Shown here: positions 24,974 through 34,502 of the stretch, piece by piece
Numbering within the stretch: the stretch's first letter is position 1
Layout: each line of letters starts with the position of its first letter
Source: PALSA-129 sp963842505
Lineage (GTDB): Bacteria > Acidobacteriota > Terriglobia > Bryobacterales > Bryobacteraceae
NCBI GenBank assembly: GCA_963842505.1
Contig: CAWJGZ010000001.1
Span: 1 to 64,000, forward strand
Length of the DNA: 64,000 nucleotides
Direction: 5' to 3'
Translations under genes and position numbers: made by a program
The notes under the pieces: generated by a model
Databases searched by the model: none
Seen by the model: only the letters and a program-made list of their open reading frames with translations
Told to the model about the DNA's origin: nothing

Positions 24974-27505
24974 TCATTCGTAGTGCAAGGCGCTCAGCGG
25001 ATCGACCCGCGATGCGCGGAAGGCGGGGACGTAGCCGGCAAGCAGGGCGACGCCCGCAAGCGCGGCCATAGGGGCGGCGATGGAGATCGGGTCGTTTGGC
25101 CGGATTCCGTACAGCAGGCTCGTTACGAGCTTCGATGACAGCCACGCCGCCGGAAGACCGATAGCAAAGCTGATGCCAACCATCGCTACCACTTCCTTCA
25201 TCACGAGCCAGACGACGTTGTGACGCTGCGCGCCCAGCGCCAGGCGAATGCCGATCTCGCGGGTCCGCTGCTCCACGGTGTAGGCCATCACGCCGTAGAG
25301 CCCGATCACCGCGAGTAAAGTGGCCAACGCGCCGAAGAGCGCCGAGAGGCTGGCGACGAGCCGTTCGTTCAATAGCGACGCATCAATGGTGCTCTCGATC
25401 GTGCGTAGGTTGTAAACGGGCAGGTTGCGGTCGAGACTGGCCACCGTGCGCCGGATGGCGCTGAACGCCTCTTTCGGGGCCAGCGGAGTGCGGACGTATG
25501 AGGTCATGTCTCTGGTGAAGGGAAGTCCAAGGTATGGGATGAAGGCCTGGCGGGTGATGTCGCCTCGAATACGCTGATACCGGAAGTCTCTTACCACACC
25601 GATGATCAGCATGTCGGCGATGGCGCCAGGCTCGTTGCCGAACCCGATGTGGCGTCCCACGGCGCTGTGATTGCCGAAGTATCGCTTCGCCAGTTTCTCA
25701 TTCACTATGATGACGTTGGGAATTGGGAACGGTATGTCGGGATGCCGGATGGTGGTGGTGTCGCGGTCGCTGAAATCGCGGCCCTCCAGCAGCGGCACGC
25801 CCAGGGTTGCGAAATAGGCTGGACTGATGGCGTTGAATTGCGGGTTCATGTCCTCACCCGGTTTGGAAGTGTAGCCTTCCACATTCACGGTGCTGTCCCA
25901 ATCGTTGTCTTCGAGAATGCCAATCATGGCCAGCGAGGCCGATTGCACGCCGGGCACTGCGGCCAGTTTCCGATTCAGTTCGCGGAAGAAGGTCAGGGAA
26001 TGGGGCCCGTCGTAGCCGTTCAAAGAGGGATCGACAGTGAAGGCAATCAGTGCGCTTGCAGGGAACCCGGGCCCCACGTCCCGTAGGTTCTTCAGGCTGC
26101 GAATGAACAGGCCCGCACCGATCAGCAGCAGCAAGGAGATTGTCACCTGAGCGCCCACGAGGGATTTGCGCAGGCGTCCGTGCCCGCTGCCTGCGACCGA
26201 GCGCGCCTGATCCTTGAGCGTGGGCCCCACGTCGGGGTTGGTGGCCTGCAGCGCGGGGACCAGGCCGAAAACCAAGCCAGTGACGAGTGCCACGCCAAAG
26301 TTGAACAGCATAACTCGCCCGTCCGGCGTGGTCGCCAGCCCCAGCTCAGTGCTGCTTTGAGGCAGAAAGCCCAGCAGCGCCTTCACGCCGGCGTACGCCA
26401 CGGCGACGCCTGCTACACCGCCGGTGAGCGCCAGGAGTACGCTTTCCACCAGCAACTGGCGCATGATCTGCCAGCGGCCCGCGCCCAGTGCCAGGCGCAC
26501 GGCGATCTCCCGCTGCCGTCCAGCCGCGCGCACCAGGAGGAGGTTGGCCACGTTGCCGCAGGCGATCAACAGCACCAGCGCCACGATGGCCATGAGCACC
26601 TGAAGCGGCCTAGTCATCTGGGTGCGCAGGAAGGAGCGGCCCGTCGCAGCCGGTAAAATATTGATGGTGGCTTTCAGAAACCGCTGGCGATCGTACTCTG
26701 AAACGCGAGCGATTTGCGGGTCCTTCGCCTCCTGCTCGATGATCTGGTGAAACAGGACTTGCATTGACGCTTTGGCCTGTGGGGGCGTGACGCCCGGTTT
26801 CAGCCGCCCGAGAATCTGGAGCCAGGAACTGCGGCGGTCGTTCAAATCTTCCAGTCCGACATCGTTGGGCGTCATCCAGGCCTTCATCGTGACCGGCACG
26901 AATAGCTCGGTGACGGAGCCAGGCTCGATGCCATCAAATCCTCGCGCCGCTACCCCGATGATGGTGAAGTTGTGTCCATTCAACACCATGTTCTTGTTAA
27001 GGACGGAGGGGTCACCGCCGAACCTCATTTGCCAATAGCGGTAGCTCAGCATGACCACGGGGTGGCCCAGGACGGTGGCGTCGTCATCTGGCGCGATGGT
27101 GCGGCCCACCGCCGCGTCGATGCCCAGAACCTGGAAATAGGTGCCCGACACCATCTCGCCCGAAGCCCGCTCCGTCTGGCCGCTGAAGCTCATGCTGACC
27201 GGCGTGGTGACACGGCACAGGACGCCGCTGAACACCTGGTTGTGCGCGCGGAAGTCCTGGAACATGGGGTAGGAGAAGCTATTCGCGCCACGGTTGTTCC
27301 CCAGGTGATTGCCATTACTGTCGAGCAGGACGAGCTCGGTGGGATTCTTGACCGGAAGCAGGCGCAGCATGAGCTGGTCGATGAGCGAGAAAATGGCCGT
27401 GTTGGCGCCAATGCCGAGAGCCATCGAGAGCACTGCCACGGCGCTGAACAGCGGGGTCTTCGAAAGACTGCGGAGAGCGAAACGAACGTCGGACGCGAAG
27501 TTCAT
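24974..27505 (-). CDS. ADOP-class ABC transporter permease 2 (MacB/FtsX type)
   Basis: 843 residues from ATG 27505, five bases after AGGGAG. It has the same plan as the gene at 12090. The first half has FSAVAVLSMALGIGANTAIF, a large periplasmic domain and FtsX helices (LMAIVALVLLIACGNVANLL). The second half repeats this and ends in FRASRVDPLSALHYE. The two permeases are only distantly similar apart from these motifs. No ATP-binding partner is adjacent, in keeping with the 'orphan' name. Export of an unknown substrate or envelope stress response is inferred. Confidence 0.85.
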   Translation of the reverse strand: MNFASDVRFALRSLSKTPLFSAVAVLSMALGIGANTAIFSLIDQLMLRLLPVKNPTELVLLDSNGNHLGNNRGANSFSYPMFQDFRAHNQVFSGVLCRVTTPVSMSFSGQTERASGEMVSGTYFQVLGIDAAVGRTIAPDDDATVLGHPVVMLSYRYWQMRFGGDPSVLNKNMVLNGHNFTIIGVAARGFDGIEPGSVTELFVPVTMKAWMTPNDVGLEDLNDRRSSWLQILGRLKPGVTPPQAKASMQVLFHQIIEQEAKDPQIARVSEYDRQRFLKATINILPAATGRSFLRTQMTRPLQVLMAIVALVLLIACGNVANLLLVRAAGRQREIAVRLALGAGRWQIMRQLLVESVLLALTGGVAGVAVAYAGVKALLGFLPQSSTELGLATTPDGRVMLFNFGVALVTGLVFGLVPALQATNPDVGPTLKDQARSVAGSGHGRLRKSLVGAQVTISLLLLIGAGLFIRSLKNLRDVGPGFPASALIAFTVDPSLNGYDGPHSLTFFRELNRKLAAVPGVQSASLAMIGILEDNDWDSTVNVEGYTSKPGEDMNPQFNAISPAYFATLGVPLLEGRDFSDRDTTTIRHPDIPFPIPNVIIVNEKLAKRYFGNHSAVGRHIGFGNEPGAIADMLIIGVVRDFRYQRIRGDITRQAFIPYLGLPFTRDMTSYVRTPLAPKEAFSAIRRTVASLDRNLPVYNLRTIESTIDASLLNERLVASLSALFGALATLLAVIGLYGVMAYTVEQRTREIGIRLALGAQRHNVVWLVMKEVVAMVGISFAIGLPAAWLSSKLVTSLLYGIRPNDPISIAAPMAALAGVALLAGYVPAFRASRVDPLSALHYE

Positions 27506-28190
27506 AGGAACTCCCTGAGTCGTAATACGAATAGGGGTGGGCAGAGAGTTCCTCGTTCTTTTCCCGCGGGCGGTCCATAGCCCTAGCTGCTTGCTGTGAA
27601 TCACTCGTACCGGAAGCCGCACCGCGGATCGACTTGCTGTGGCAGGGGTGCGCCGGACGGCGATCGGAATCCCCGCCGGCCTCGCGGGAGCGCTACCCGC
27701 GGGTAGGCACCCAGCCTTTAGGAACGGCTCCCGGTCGCCAAGCCTCCCTCCAATGGCAGGAAAACAGGCTCCCAAGAAAGTGGTGCCTAACTAACAGAAA
27801 ACAATGGAAGCCGTCAACCACTTTCTTGCGTCTCTGTCTGAGCGAAGCTCTGTCGTCTGCTTATCGTAGATTGAGCATAGCCGACTCCCACGGTCCCGTG
27901 CCAGGCCAGCCGCAGTTCGCTGTATTGGGCAGCGTTATTTGGCAATATCGCGAGCGCTCCGGTCCTTTACCTCAGGCATGTCAGCGAGGCTGGACTACGC
28001 GCGCAAGAAAACACGCTGGCGAGCCGGCCGGCAATATTGGATTGCCCCGCGATCAACCGAATCCCGGCCGCAGGGCAGCACCAGGGCAGCACGTCAGCCC
28101 TCCGTACGGCCACAAACGCCCTGGTCGTGAACTGAACTGGACCGAAAACACAACCACTTAGACCCAACTGAACCGAACTGAACTGTCAAG
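27506..28190. other. Intergenic stretch with a tRNA relic at its end
   Basis: No convincing gene. Near 28125-28185 the sequence consists of loosely repeated AACTGAACTG-like units. The open frames here lack start signals and domains. Confidence 0.4.
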
Positions 28191-28220
28191 TAGCGGGTTC
28201 GATTCCCGTTAGCGCTACCA
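28191..28220 (+). tRNA. 3' fragment of a tRNA gene (T-arm, acceptor strand and CCA only)
   Basis: GCGGG, TTCGATT, CCCGT form a perfect T-arm. The acceptor 3' strand TAGCGCT, discriminator A and CCA follow. The 5' two thirds are absent. Such tails are left where an integrative element used a tRNA as attachment site, which suits the mobile DNA that follows. The amino acid cannot be assigned. Confidence 0.65.
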
Positions 28221-28274
28221 TGTTTTCATAGACTTACGGGCGCCGAGTGACAACAAGTGACAACGCGCGGCGCG

Positions 28275-28442
28275 GGCTCTACGGCAAAAACGGGGGCAAA
28301 CTCCAATCCCAGACCTTTCTAAGAACATAACACCTTCACTCTGAGTCTGTAGTTTTCGGGCTCTACGCCAAAAACGGGGGCGGCCCCAATCCCAAACCAA
28401 ATTTAACCACATAAGACCTTCACTCGGAGTCTGTAGTTTTCG
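28275..28442. repeat. 84-bp tandem repeat of an ISL3 end
   Basis: Two units (28275-28358 and 28359-28442) both run from GGCTCTACG.CAAAAACGGGGGC to GAGTCTGTAGTTTTCG. The second unit includes the transposase's 3' end. The first is probably the end of another, lost ISL3 copy. Confidence 0.7.
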
Positions 28443-29566
28443 AAGTTGCGGAAACCATAAGCTTGCCGGCTGATCAACTCCATTTTGTTGTGGAATCCCT
28501 CGGTAATTCCGTTGTTGCGGGTGAAGCGCCACATGGCCACGATTTCTTCTGACCAGGCGGCCAGGGTGACGCCGAGTTGTACCAACTGCGCCAGGCCAGC
28601 CTGGCGCAGTTGGTACACGGCACGCAGGAAGCGGGGAATCAGGCCTGCGCATTGTTGGCGATTGCGGTGCTTTTTCAGCAGCAGGTAGCAGAGGCGCTGC
28701 TTGAAGCGATAGATGGCGTCCAGGGCGGGGTGGGCAAGCAGGTAAGCGGCCAAGTTCTCCTGCTGGGCGGGGGTCAGACGGTGGCGATGACGGCGCATGA
28801 GGCTGAGCAGGCCGCGGTTTCGGCTGCCGACCGGGTCGATCTCCCTCCAACAGGCCAGGAAATGGTGATTGATGATGCGGATGACAGGAAAGCGGTCGGC
28901 CACGATGCGCGCGTTGGGGAAGAATCGCTGGACCAAGGTGCGGTAGGGTGAGGACAGGTCCATACACACCATCAGGACGTCTGGTTTGCCTTCCAGTCGC
29001 TGAAAATAGGCCTCCAGGGAAGCCTCCGAACGTCCCAGGACCACGTCGTAGACCTTGTGGTTCTTCAGGTCGCACAGGGTGGTGGCATAGCCGTTTCGGC
29101 GGGTGAAGAAGTGCTCGTCGATGCCCAGCACCTGGGGGCATCGGGGCGGATGCCACGCGGCGAACTGGCGCTGGAGTCCGCGCCGAAAGTAGCGCTCCAC
29201 GGTGGCCGCTCCGATTCCTTCCCGGCGGCCCAAGCGGCTGCGGTTGATGCCGTCCAAGTGCTGCTGATAGATGGTCTTCTGGAACGCCTCGCTGGCGCGC
29301 TGGCAGCGCAGAATGCCGGGCAGAGGCTGGCGGGAGTGACGCCCGCAGGCGAGGCATTTCGATTTGGGGACCTGGACCTCCAGCAGGCAATGGCGGAGAC
29401 CCCAGTCCTCATGGCGGATCGACCGGCGGACCCAACCCTTGCTGCGCAGGCGGGCGCCACCGCAGTGCGCGCAGGATCTCGGCCCAGTATACCGGGCCGA
29501 GATCCTCATCATTCCCTTCCTGGGTTGAATGTCGGTAATCTGGAAGTTGGGCAGGCCCAAAATCAT
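28403..29566 (-). CDS. ISL3-family transposase, apparently intact
   Basis: 387 residues from ATG 29566 (MILGLPNFQITDIQ); an in-frame TTG 30 bases upstream is possible. An N-terminal zinc-finger pair (CAHCGGARLRSKGW, CLACGRHSRQPL) and a helix-turn-helix (INRSRLGRREGIGAATVERY) come first. The DDE domain follows: LGIDEHFFTRRNG, VCMDLSSPYRTLV and, near the end, RFTRNNGITEGFHNKME, which carries the family's final acidic residue. No frameshift. Confidence 0.85.
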   Translation of the reverse strand: MILGLPNFQITDIQPRKGMMRISARYTGPRSCAHCGGARLRSKGWVRRSIRHEDWGLRHCLLEVQVPKSKCLACGRHSRQPLPGILRCQRASEAFQKTIYQQHLDGINRSRLGRREGIGAATVERYFRRGLQRQFAAWHPPRCPQVLGIDEHFFTRRNGYATTLCDLKNHKVYDVVLGRSEASLEAYFQRLEGKPDVLMVCMDLSSPYRTLVQRFFPNARIVADRFPVIRIINHHFLACWREIDPVGSRNRGLLSLMRRHRHRLTPAQQENLAAYLLAHPALDAIYRFKQRLCYLLLKKHRNRQQCAGLIPRFLRAVYQLRQAGLAQLVQLGVTLAAWSEEIVAMWRFTRNNGITEGFHNKMELISRQAYGFRNFENYRLRVKVLCG

Positions 29567-29617
29567 CGCGGATTCGGTCAAAACGTTATCTCCCAAGATT
29601 GTTTTACCAATCCGGGA

Positions 29618-30690
29618 TTACGGCCTGCCGCCGTTTTTGATCAAGAGCCAGTTTTCGGAGTTTCGAAAACCGTAGGCTTGTCTGTTGATCAGCTCCATCT
29701 TGTTGTGGAAACCTTCGGTGATGCCGTTATTACGGGTAAAGCGCCACATGGCGGCGATCTCGTCCTGCCAGGCGTGGAGGGTTTCACCGAGCTGTACCAA
29801 TTGCGGCAGGCTGGCCTGCCGCAACTGGTACACGGCGGAGAGGAAGCGGGGTGCCAGTGTGGCGCACTGCTTACGGGTACGGTGCTTTTTGAGCAGCAGA
29901 TAGCAGAGACGCTGTTTGAAACGGTAGATCAGCTGCAAGGCCGGGTGGGCAGCGAGATAGTCGGCGAGCCGACTGTGCTGTTCGGGTTTGAGGTTGTGGC
30001 GGTGGCGACGCATCAAGCTCAACAGACCGCGGTGCTTGCTACCTACCGGGTCCAGTTCTCTCCAGCAGGCCAGGAAGTGGTGATTGATGAGGCGGATGAC
30101 GTGGAAGCGATCAGCCACAATCCGAGCATGGGGGAAATGTTTGCGGACCAGGGAACGGTAGACGCTGGCCAAATCCATACACAACAAGCGCACCTCGGCC
30201 TTGCCTTCCAGGTGCGCCAAATACGTTTCTAGAGCCGCTTCCGAGCGGCCGACCACGACGTCGTAGACCTTGTGATTGCCCAAATCGCAGAAGGTGGTGG
30301 CGTAGCCTTGGCGGCGGGTGAAGAAATGCTCGTCGATACCCAGCAGCAAGGGGCAGCGCGGCGGATGCCACTCGCGGAACTGGCGTTGCAGTCCGCGCCG
30401 GAAATAGGTCTCGACAGTGGCAGCACCAATGCCCTCCCTCCGTCCTAGACGGCTGCGGTTCACAACGTCCAGGTGCTGCGGATAGATGGCCTTTTGAAAT
30501 GCCTCGCTGGCAGCGCAGGATGCCGGGCAGGGGCTGGCGGGAGGGACGCCCGCAGCTGAGGCATTTGGACTTGGGGACCTGGATCACCAGGAGGCCGTGG
30601 CGAAGTCCCCAGTCCTCGTGGCGCACGGTGCGGTGGACCCAGCCCTTGTTGCGCAGGCGGGTGCTAGCGCAGTGGGAGCAGAATTGGGGA
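29618..30690 (-). pseudogene. Second ISL3-family transposase, frameshifted and 5'-truncated
   Basis: The frame 29618 to about 30515 carries LGIDEHFFTRRQG, LCMDLASVYRSLV and FTRNNGITEGFHNKME, clearly related to the neighbour but diverged. At about 30515 roughly eight bases are lost at a CCAGCG repeat. The N-terminal part (HCASTRLRNKGWVHR, CLSCGRPSRQPL) is therefore in another frame. Sequence beyond 30690 is the end of an IS21 element, which has removed the start. Confidence 0.8.
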
Positions 30691-30883
30691 TTCCGATGAT
30701 GTCGATCAGTCGTTCCGATTTGATGCCGATCAGATCGGAGCGAAGCGACGCCGGGCTCTTTCAGTGTGAAACAGTGATCGGCATCCGTCAAGGGTTTTGC
30801 TTGCTTTCTTGGTCGTGATGCTTAGCAGTTGTTGTCTTTTTGGGTTGTTGGTGTTTTTGGGCGCTGACGGAAGGAGCCCGTAG
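30691..30883. mobile_element. IS21 end remnant, part 1
   Basis: This 190-bp block closely matches 62178-62369, downstream of the istB gene there. It ends at CCCGTAG, where the IS110 element is inserted. Part 2 resumes at 33686. Confidence 0.75.
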
Positions 30884-30900
30884 TGTTCTGAGTTAATCCG

Positions 30901-32223
30901 TCAAGAGAGATTTCCAGAAAACTCTTGAAAACCGGCTACCGTCTTCCACCCAGATCCGGTGACTCCCGCCAGGGCGGGCCCCAACATCGATCTGCGCCGG
31001 CGCAAGGACTGGAGATAGACCTGCTCGTCGTAGGGTTTGCCATCCTTCCAGCACCGGAAAATGATCCGGATCCATTTGTATGCCAAGGCTCGGACCGCAG
31101 CCTGATGCGACTTGTGGTTGTCGCGCTGGAACTGGTAGTAGTCCCTGGCCCACTCCGACTGTCCGATCGAGTGGCTGGAGAACTCGTGAAAGGTCTGGCG
31201 AAGAAACTTAGGCCAGGCCCAGCGGAAATGCACCCGCTGGGTTTTGCCGCTGGCCTCTCTTACCGGGGCGATCCCGCTGTAGCACTGCACCTGGTAGGCA
31301 TTATCATAGCGCTCGCGGCGCGTCCCGAAGGCCACGATCAGACGGGGGATCAAGGCCGCGCCGGCACCCGGCAGGGAGTCGAACAGCGCCGCGTCAGGAT
31401 GGGAGGCGACCAGTTGCGCGATTCGCTGATCGAGCTCGGCAATGTTACCCCGCAGGGTAGTCAGCACGGCGACCAACCCGCGGGCCGCTATAGCTCCTGC
31501 CTCCAGTACGGCCGCGTCTCGAGTGGCGAGTGTGGCCTGGTAGATGGCGGTGATGCGTTCCTCGCCGCGGCAGTTTTGCTGGTGGAAAAATTTGCGTAGC
31601 GTGCCGGGATGCGAGCGCTGCAGTTGTTCCAAGCTCGGCCAGCGTTCCAGCAGAGCTCCCACCAGGGGACCGGACACGTCATCGAACCAGCGCAGGATTT
31701 GCGGGAAATACAACTTCAAACAATCGATCAGACGATTGTTCTGGCGGGTCTTCTCGTCCACCACTTGCCGGCGCCGCTCTACCAGGAACTGCAACAGTCG
31801 GGTTTCAGGGGTGTCCGGCTGCAGCGGGGTCAGACGTTCCCGATGACGCAACAACAGGTCCAGTAAGGAAGCCGTGTCGCTGGGATCATCCTTGGCGCCG
31901 GAAGGACAGAAGGTCTCCCGATACCGAGCGGCCGTGGTGGGATGGACGGGGAACAGCACAAGGTGCGCGTACTTGGTGAGCATGTACACTAACGCGCCAC
32001 GTCTCTGCTCCAAGCAGAGGGCGACAGGACGGCCGCCGAAACGTTGCTGGAGAACCGCAGCCCAGGCATCGACCGCCTCCGGCGTATTCTCCAATTCTCC
32101 CTGCTCTGCGTGTTGGGAACCGGCCGGGACCATTCGCCAGAAGTGCTTCTGGTCGGCCCAGTCGATGGCCGCAAACGCGGCCCATTCCCGCTCGGTAGTT
32201 GCCAATGGCGCCGAATCCGACAT
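30901..32223 (-). CDS. IS110-family transposase
   Basis: 440 residues. The N-terminal RuvC-like DEDD domain shows AAIDWADQKHFW, LEQRRGALVYML and SGAKDDPSDTASLLDLLL. The C-terminal Transposase_20 domain shows FDSLPGAGAALIPRLI and CYSGIAPVREASGK. A catalytic serine of the Tnp domain is expected there but is not assigned here. No frameshift. Its non-coding leader has been split by an IS630 140 bases upstream, so targeting RNA may be lost. Confidence 0.85.
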   Translation of the reverse strand: MSDSAPLATTEREWAAFAAIDWADQKHFWRMVPAGSQHAEQGELENTPEAVDAWAAVLQQRFGGRPVALCLEQRRGALVYMLTKYAHLVLFPVHPTTAARYRETFCPSGAKDDPSDTASLLDLLLRHRERLTPLQPDTPETRLLQFLVERRRQVVDEKTRQNNRLIDCLKLYFPQILRWFDDVSGPLVGALLERWPSLEQLQRSHPGTLRKFFHQQNCRGEERITAIYQATLATRDAAVLEAGAIAARGLVAVLTTLRGNIAELDQRIAQLVASHPDAALFDSLPGAGAALIPRLIVAFGTRRERYDNAYQVQCYSGIAPVREASGKTQRVHFRWAWPKFLRQTFHEFSSHSIGQSEWARDYYQFQRDNHKSHQAAVRALAYKWIRIIFRCWKDGKPYDEQVYLQSLRRRRSMLGPALAGVTGSGWKTVAGFQEFSGNLS

Positions 32224-32363
32224 GTATCGCTCCTATTGGAACGGGCTGGCTTGGCTCCCACGAAAGCCTTATAGTGGAGTCTAGGACCAGACGACTTCTG
32301 AGAGTTCGTCACTGGAACCAAGCGCACCCCGCTGCTCGAAGCAGTACGGGAAAGCGTCAAGTG
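32224..32363 (-). ncRNA. Part of the predicted IS110 bridge-RNA region
   Basis: Non-coding DNA between the IS110 transposase start and the IS630 insertion; the rest lies at 33528-33685. The position matches the bridge-RNA region of the IS110 group. No RNA structure was computed, so this is placement only. Confidence 0.35.
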
Positions 32364-33527
32364 CTATACAGCCGCGCATAATTAAAGGGACATAACGGCC
32401 TCAGGCATGGCATACTTCTCATAGGAGGCTGCCAATGCTTGCTCGACTGCTGCATTTGCACCCGAAAACGTACGGACGGCTGGTTCGTCTGAGTAAAGAA
32501 GCGGAACGGGACGGCGCTTATCGCGTCGCGAAGCGACTGCAGGCCGTGGTCCTCAATTCCGAAGGCCGCACAAGCGGCGAGTTGGCGGGGATTCTCAAGG
32601 CGCCTCGATCCAAGATTTCCGAGTGGTTAGCACAATATCAGGCCCATGGTATCGAGGGTCTGTTGGAAGGGCACCGATCCGGAAGGCCGCCGGAGTTGGC
32701 ACAAGCGCAGCGCCAGCAACTGGGGGACATTCTGGACAGTGGTCCAGTCGCTTATGGATTGGACAACGGCGTGTGGACGTCGCCCATGATTGCCTGGGTG
32801 ATCGAGGAAGAGTTCGGCGTCACCTACCATCCGGGGCATGTGCGTAAGCTGCTTCACGCGCTCGACTTCTCGGTGCAGCGGCCGCGGCGTGTGCTGGCGC
32901 GCGCCAACCCCGTCGAGCAGGACCGCTGGCATCGACGCACCTATCCAGAGATTAAAAAAAAGCCCACTCGCAAAACTGGGCCTTGATCTTTACCGACGAA
33001 GCCAGTTTCCGCCAGGATTCGACCTTGCATGCTACCTGGAGCCGGGTGGGCCATCCTCCGGAAGTTCCTGTCACCGGCGAACGCAAGAACGTGAAAATCC
33101 TGGGTGCCATCGAACTCTGGCGAACTCGTTTCCATTACCGAGAGGATACGATCTTCAACGCCTCCAGCTACCTGACGTTTTTGGAGCAGTTGGCGCGATC
33201 CTACCGCCGGCAAGGAGCCATTCTCATCCAGGACAACGCGTCCCATCACAGGGATGCAGAAGTCTGGAACTGGTTCCGATCCAACCGCCAATGGCTGGAG
33301 GTGCATCAACTGCCGCCTTACTCGCCGGAGTTCAATCCCACCGAGCGGCTGTGGCAACATACGCGCCGGACCGGAACTCACAACCGATACTTTGCCAGCC
33401 GCGCAGAACTCGAAACCACACTGACCCGCGTCTTTGGGGAGATGCAGTGCCATCCCGCAACCATCCGCTCGTACCTTCGTCCTTTTTGTTGATCTTTATG
33501 TCCCTTTAATTATGCGCGGATGTATAG
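32364..33527 (+). mobile_element. IS630-family element A, 1164 bp
   Basis: 32-bp terminal inverted repeats begin CTATACA and continue CGCGCATAATTAAAGGGACA (32364-32395 and 33496-33527, one mismatch seen). TA dinucleotides at both ends fit IS630 target choice. It contains a two-frame transposase. Confidence 0.85.
32435..33492 (+). CDS. IS630 transposase A, made by a probable -1 frameshift
   Basis: The first frame (32435-32986) starts at ATG behind AGGAGG. It holds the helix-turn-helix part (GRTSGELAGILKAPRSKISE, HPGHVRKLLHALDFSVQRPR). The second frame (to 33492) holds the DDE part: LIFTDEASFRQDS, AILIQDNASHHRD and PPYSPEFNPTERLW. They meet at eight A residues containing A AAA AAG, a classic -1 slippery site near 32955. 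Slipping there fuses both parts into about 350 residues. Programmed frameshifting is known in this family. Confidence 0.8.
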
Positions 33528-33685
33528 GGCGCCAAATTCGTAGCAGCGGGATGCCCGCTCAGCCAAACGTCTTAGCAGAAGTTCTGAGAGCTGAATAGCC
33601 TTGCGCCACACACTTCCGAAGGTGGATCCGAATCCCTGCCTCAACGACCTTCTAATAATTCCCGTCCGGATCAACTACTATAAAA

Positions 33686-33879
33686 GCGACTGGAGTTAGC
33701 GCCCAAAAACATCTTCCAGCGCGCTTCTTACTCGCCATCTCTGCCGCCACGTCCGCTCCTCTTCTTCCGCATCGACTCTCCTTGCAACTCGATCCGGTGC
33801 GCCGCATGTACCAGCCGATCCAAGATGCTGTCAGCCACAGTGGGGTCGCCGATCTGCGCGTGCCGCTTCGCCACCGAAT
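33686..33879. mobile_element. IS21 end remnant, part 2
   Basis: It continues the block broken at 30883: GCGACTGGAGTTAGCGCCC and then the 3' end of istB, matching 62371-62560. It stops abruptly at about 33879 against an IS630-type transposase. Confidence 0.75.
33728..33879 (-). pseudogene. istB: C-terminal fragment of istB
   Basis: About 50 codons ending GRGGRDGE and containing HAQIGDPTVADSILDRLVHA, nearly identical to the end of the istB gene at 62413. The ATPase core is gone. Confidence 0.8.
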
Positions 33880-34422
33880 GCCTGAATGGCAGTTTTCTCG
33901 TCCACACAGAAAACCGCTGCATGTTGCGGCGGATTCAAATATAAGCCGATGACATCGGCTGCCTTGGCTTCGAAATCCGGGTCCTTGCTGGCCATGTAGC
34001 GTTCCAGCCGATGCGGCTGCAATTTGGCTTGGGCCAGAATCCGTTGTACGGTCGATTTGCTGAGACCCAGCTCTCGGGCCAGCTGGCGGCCAGTGGGTGC
34101 TCCCGTCTTTCGGTTGCTGCTGGACCCGGCGGATAACGCGAGCCTGCACCGCCGGGCTGACAGTGCGTGGCTGGCTTCTGCGATGGCAACCTTCCAATCC
34201 AGCTAATCGACCCTGTTCAAATCTGGCCTTCTAGCGGGCAATCGTTGGGGTGCTGGTCTTCAGGCTCCGCACGATACTGCGATGACTGTCGCCAGCGGCC
34301 AAGGCCAAGATGAGTCGTGCTCGGAAGACATCGCCCGCCGGCAGTGTCCTCGATTGTGCCCACCGTTCCAGTTCCCGTCTTTCTTCGGTTGTTAGTGGGA
34401 GCAACTTTCGATTATCGGCCAC
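33880..34422 (-). pseudogene. Truncated IS630-type transposase B
   Basis: It starts MADNRKLLPLTTEERRELE with a helix-turn-helix (AAGDSHRSIVRSLKTSTPTI). It then hits a stop at 34231 and continues in other frames through QPHRLERYMASKDPDFEAK and NPPQHAAVFCVDEKTAIQ. That last piece is the start of the DDE domain with its first Asp. The rest was removed where the IS21 fragment joins. Confidence 0.7.
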
Positions 34423-34502
34423 ACCATAATGACGTGCGACAACCGTTTTCTTTATGACTGGGGCAGTTCGCTAGTCAGACACGAGTAAGTGATTGCCCAT
34501 AT

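Larger units (their letters stand above)
30884..33685 (-). mobile_element. IS110-family element, itself interrupted by an IS630
   Basis: The boundaries come from comparison with the uninterrupted IS21 sequence near 62369. Without the IS630 it is about 1.64 kb: 17 bases after the transposase stop, the gene, and some 300 bases of non-coding DNA upstream. IS110-group elements such as IS621 encode their guide (bridge) RNA in that upstream region. Confidence 0.7.

Noticed and set aside
27506..27775. 90-residue N-terminal extension of ADOP permease 2
   Set aside because: Composition is unlike the family and ATG 27505 has a good ribosome-binding site and the expected first residues.
28191..28220. 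A complete tRNA gene
   Set aside because: Only the T-arm and acceptor 3' strand are present; no anticodon stem or D-arm can be built upstream.
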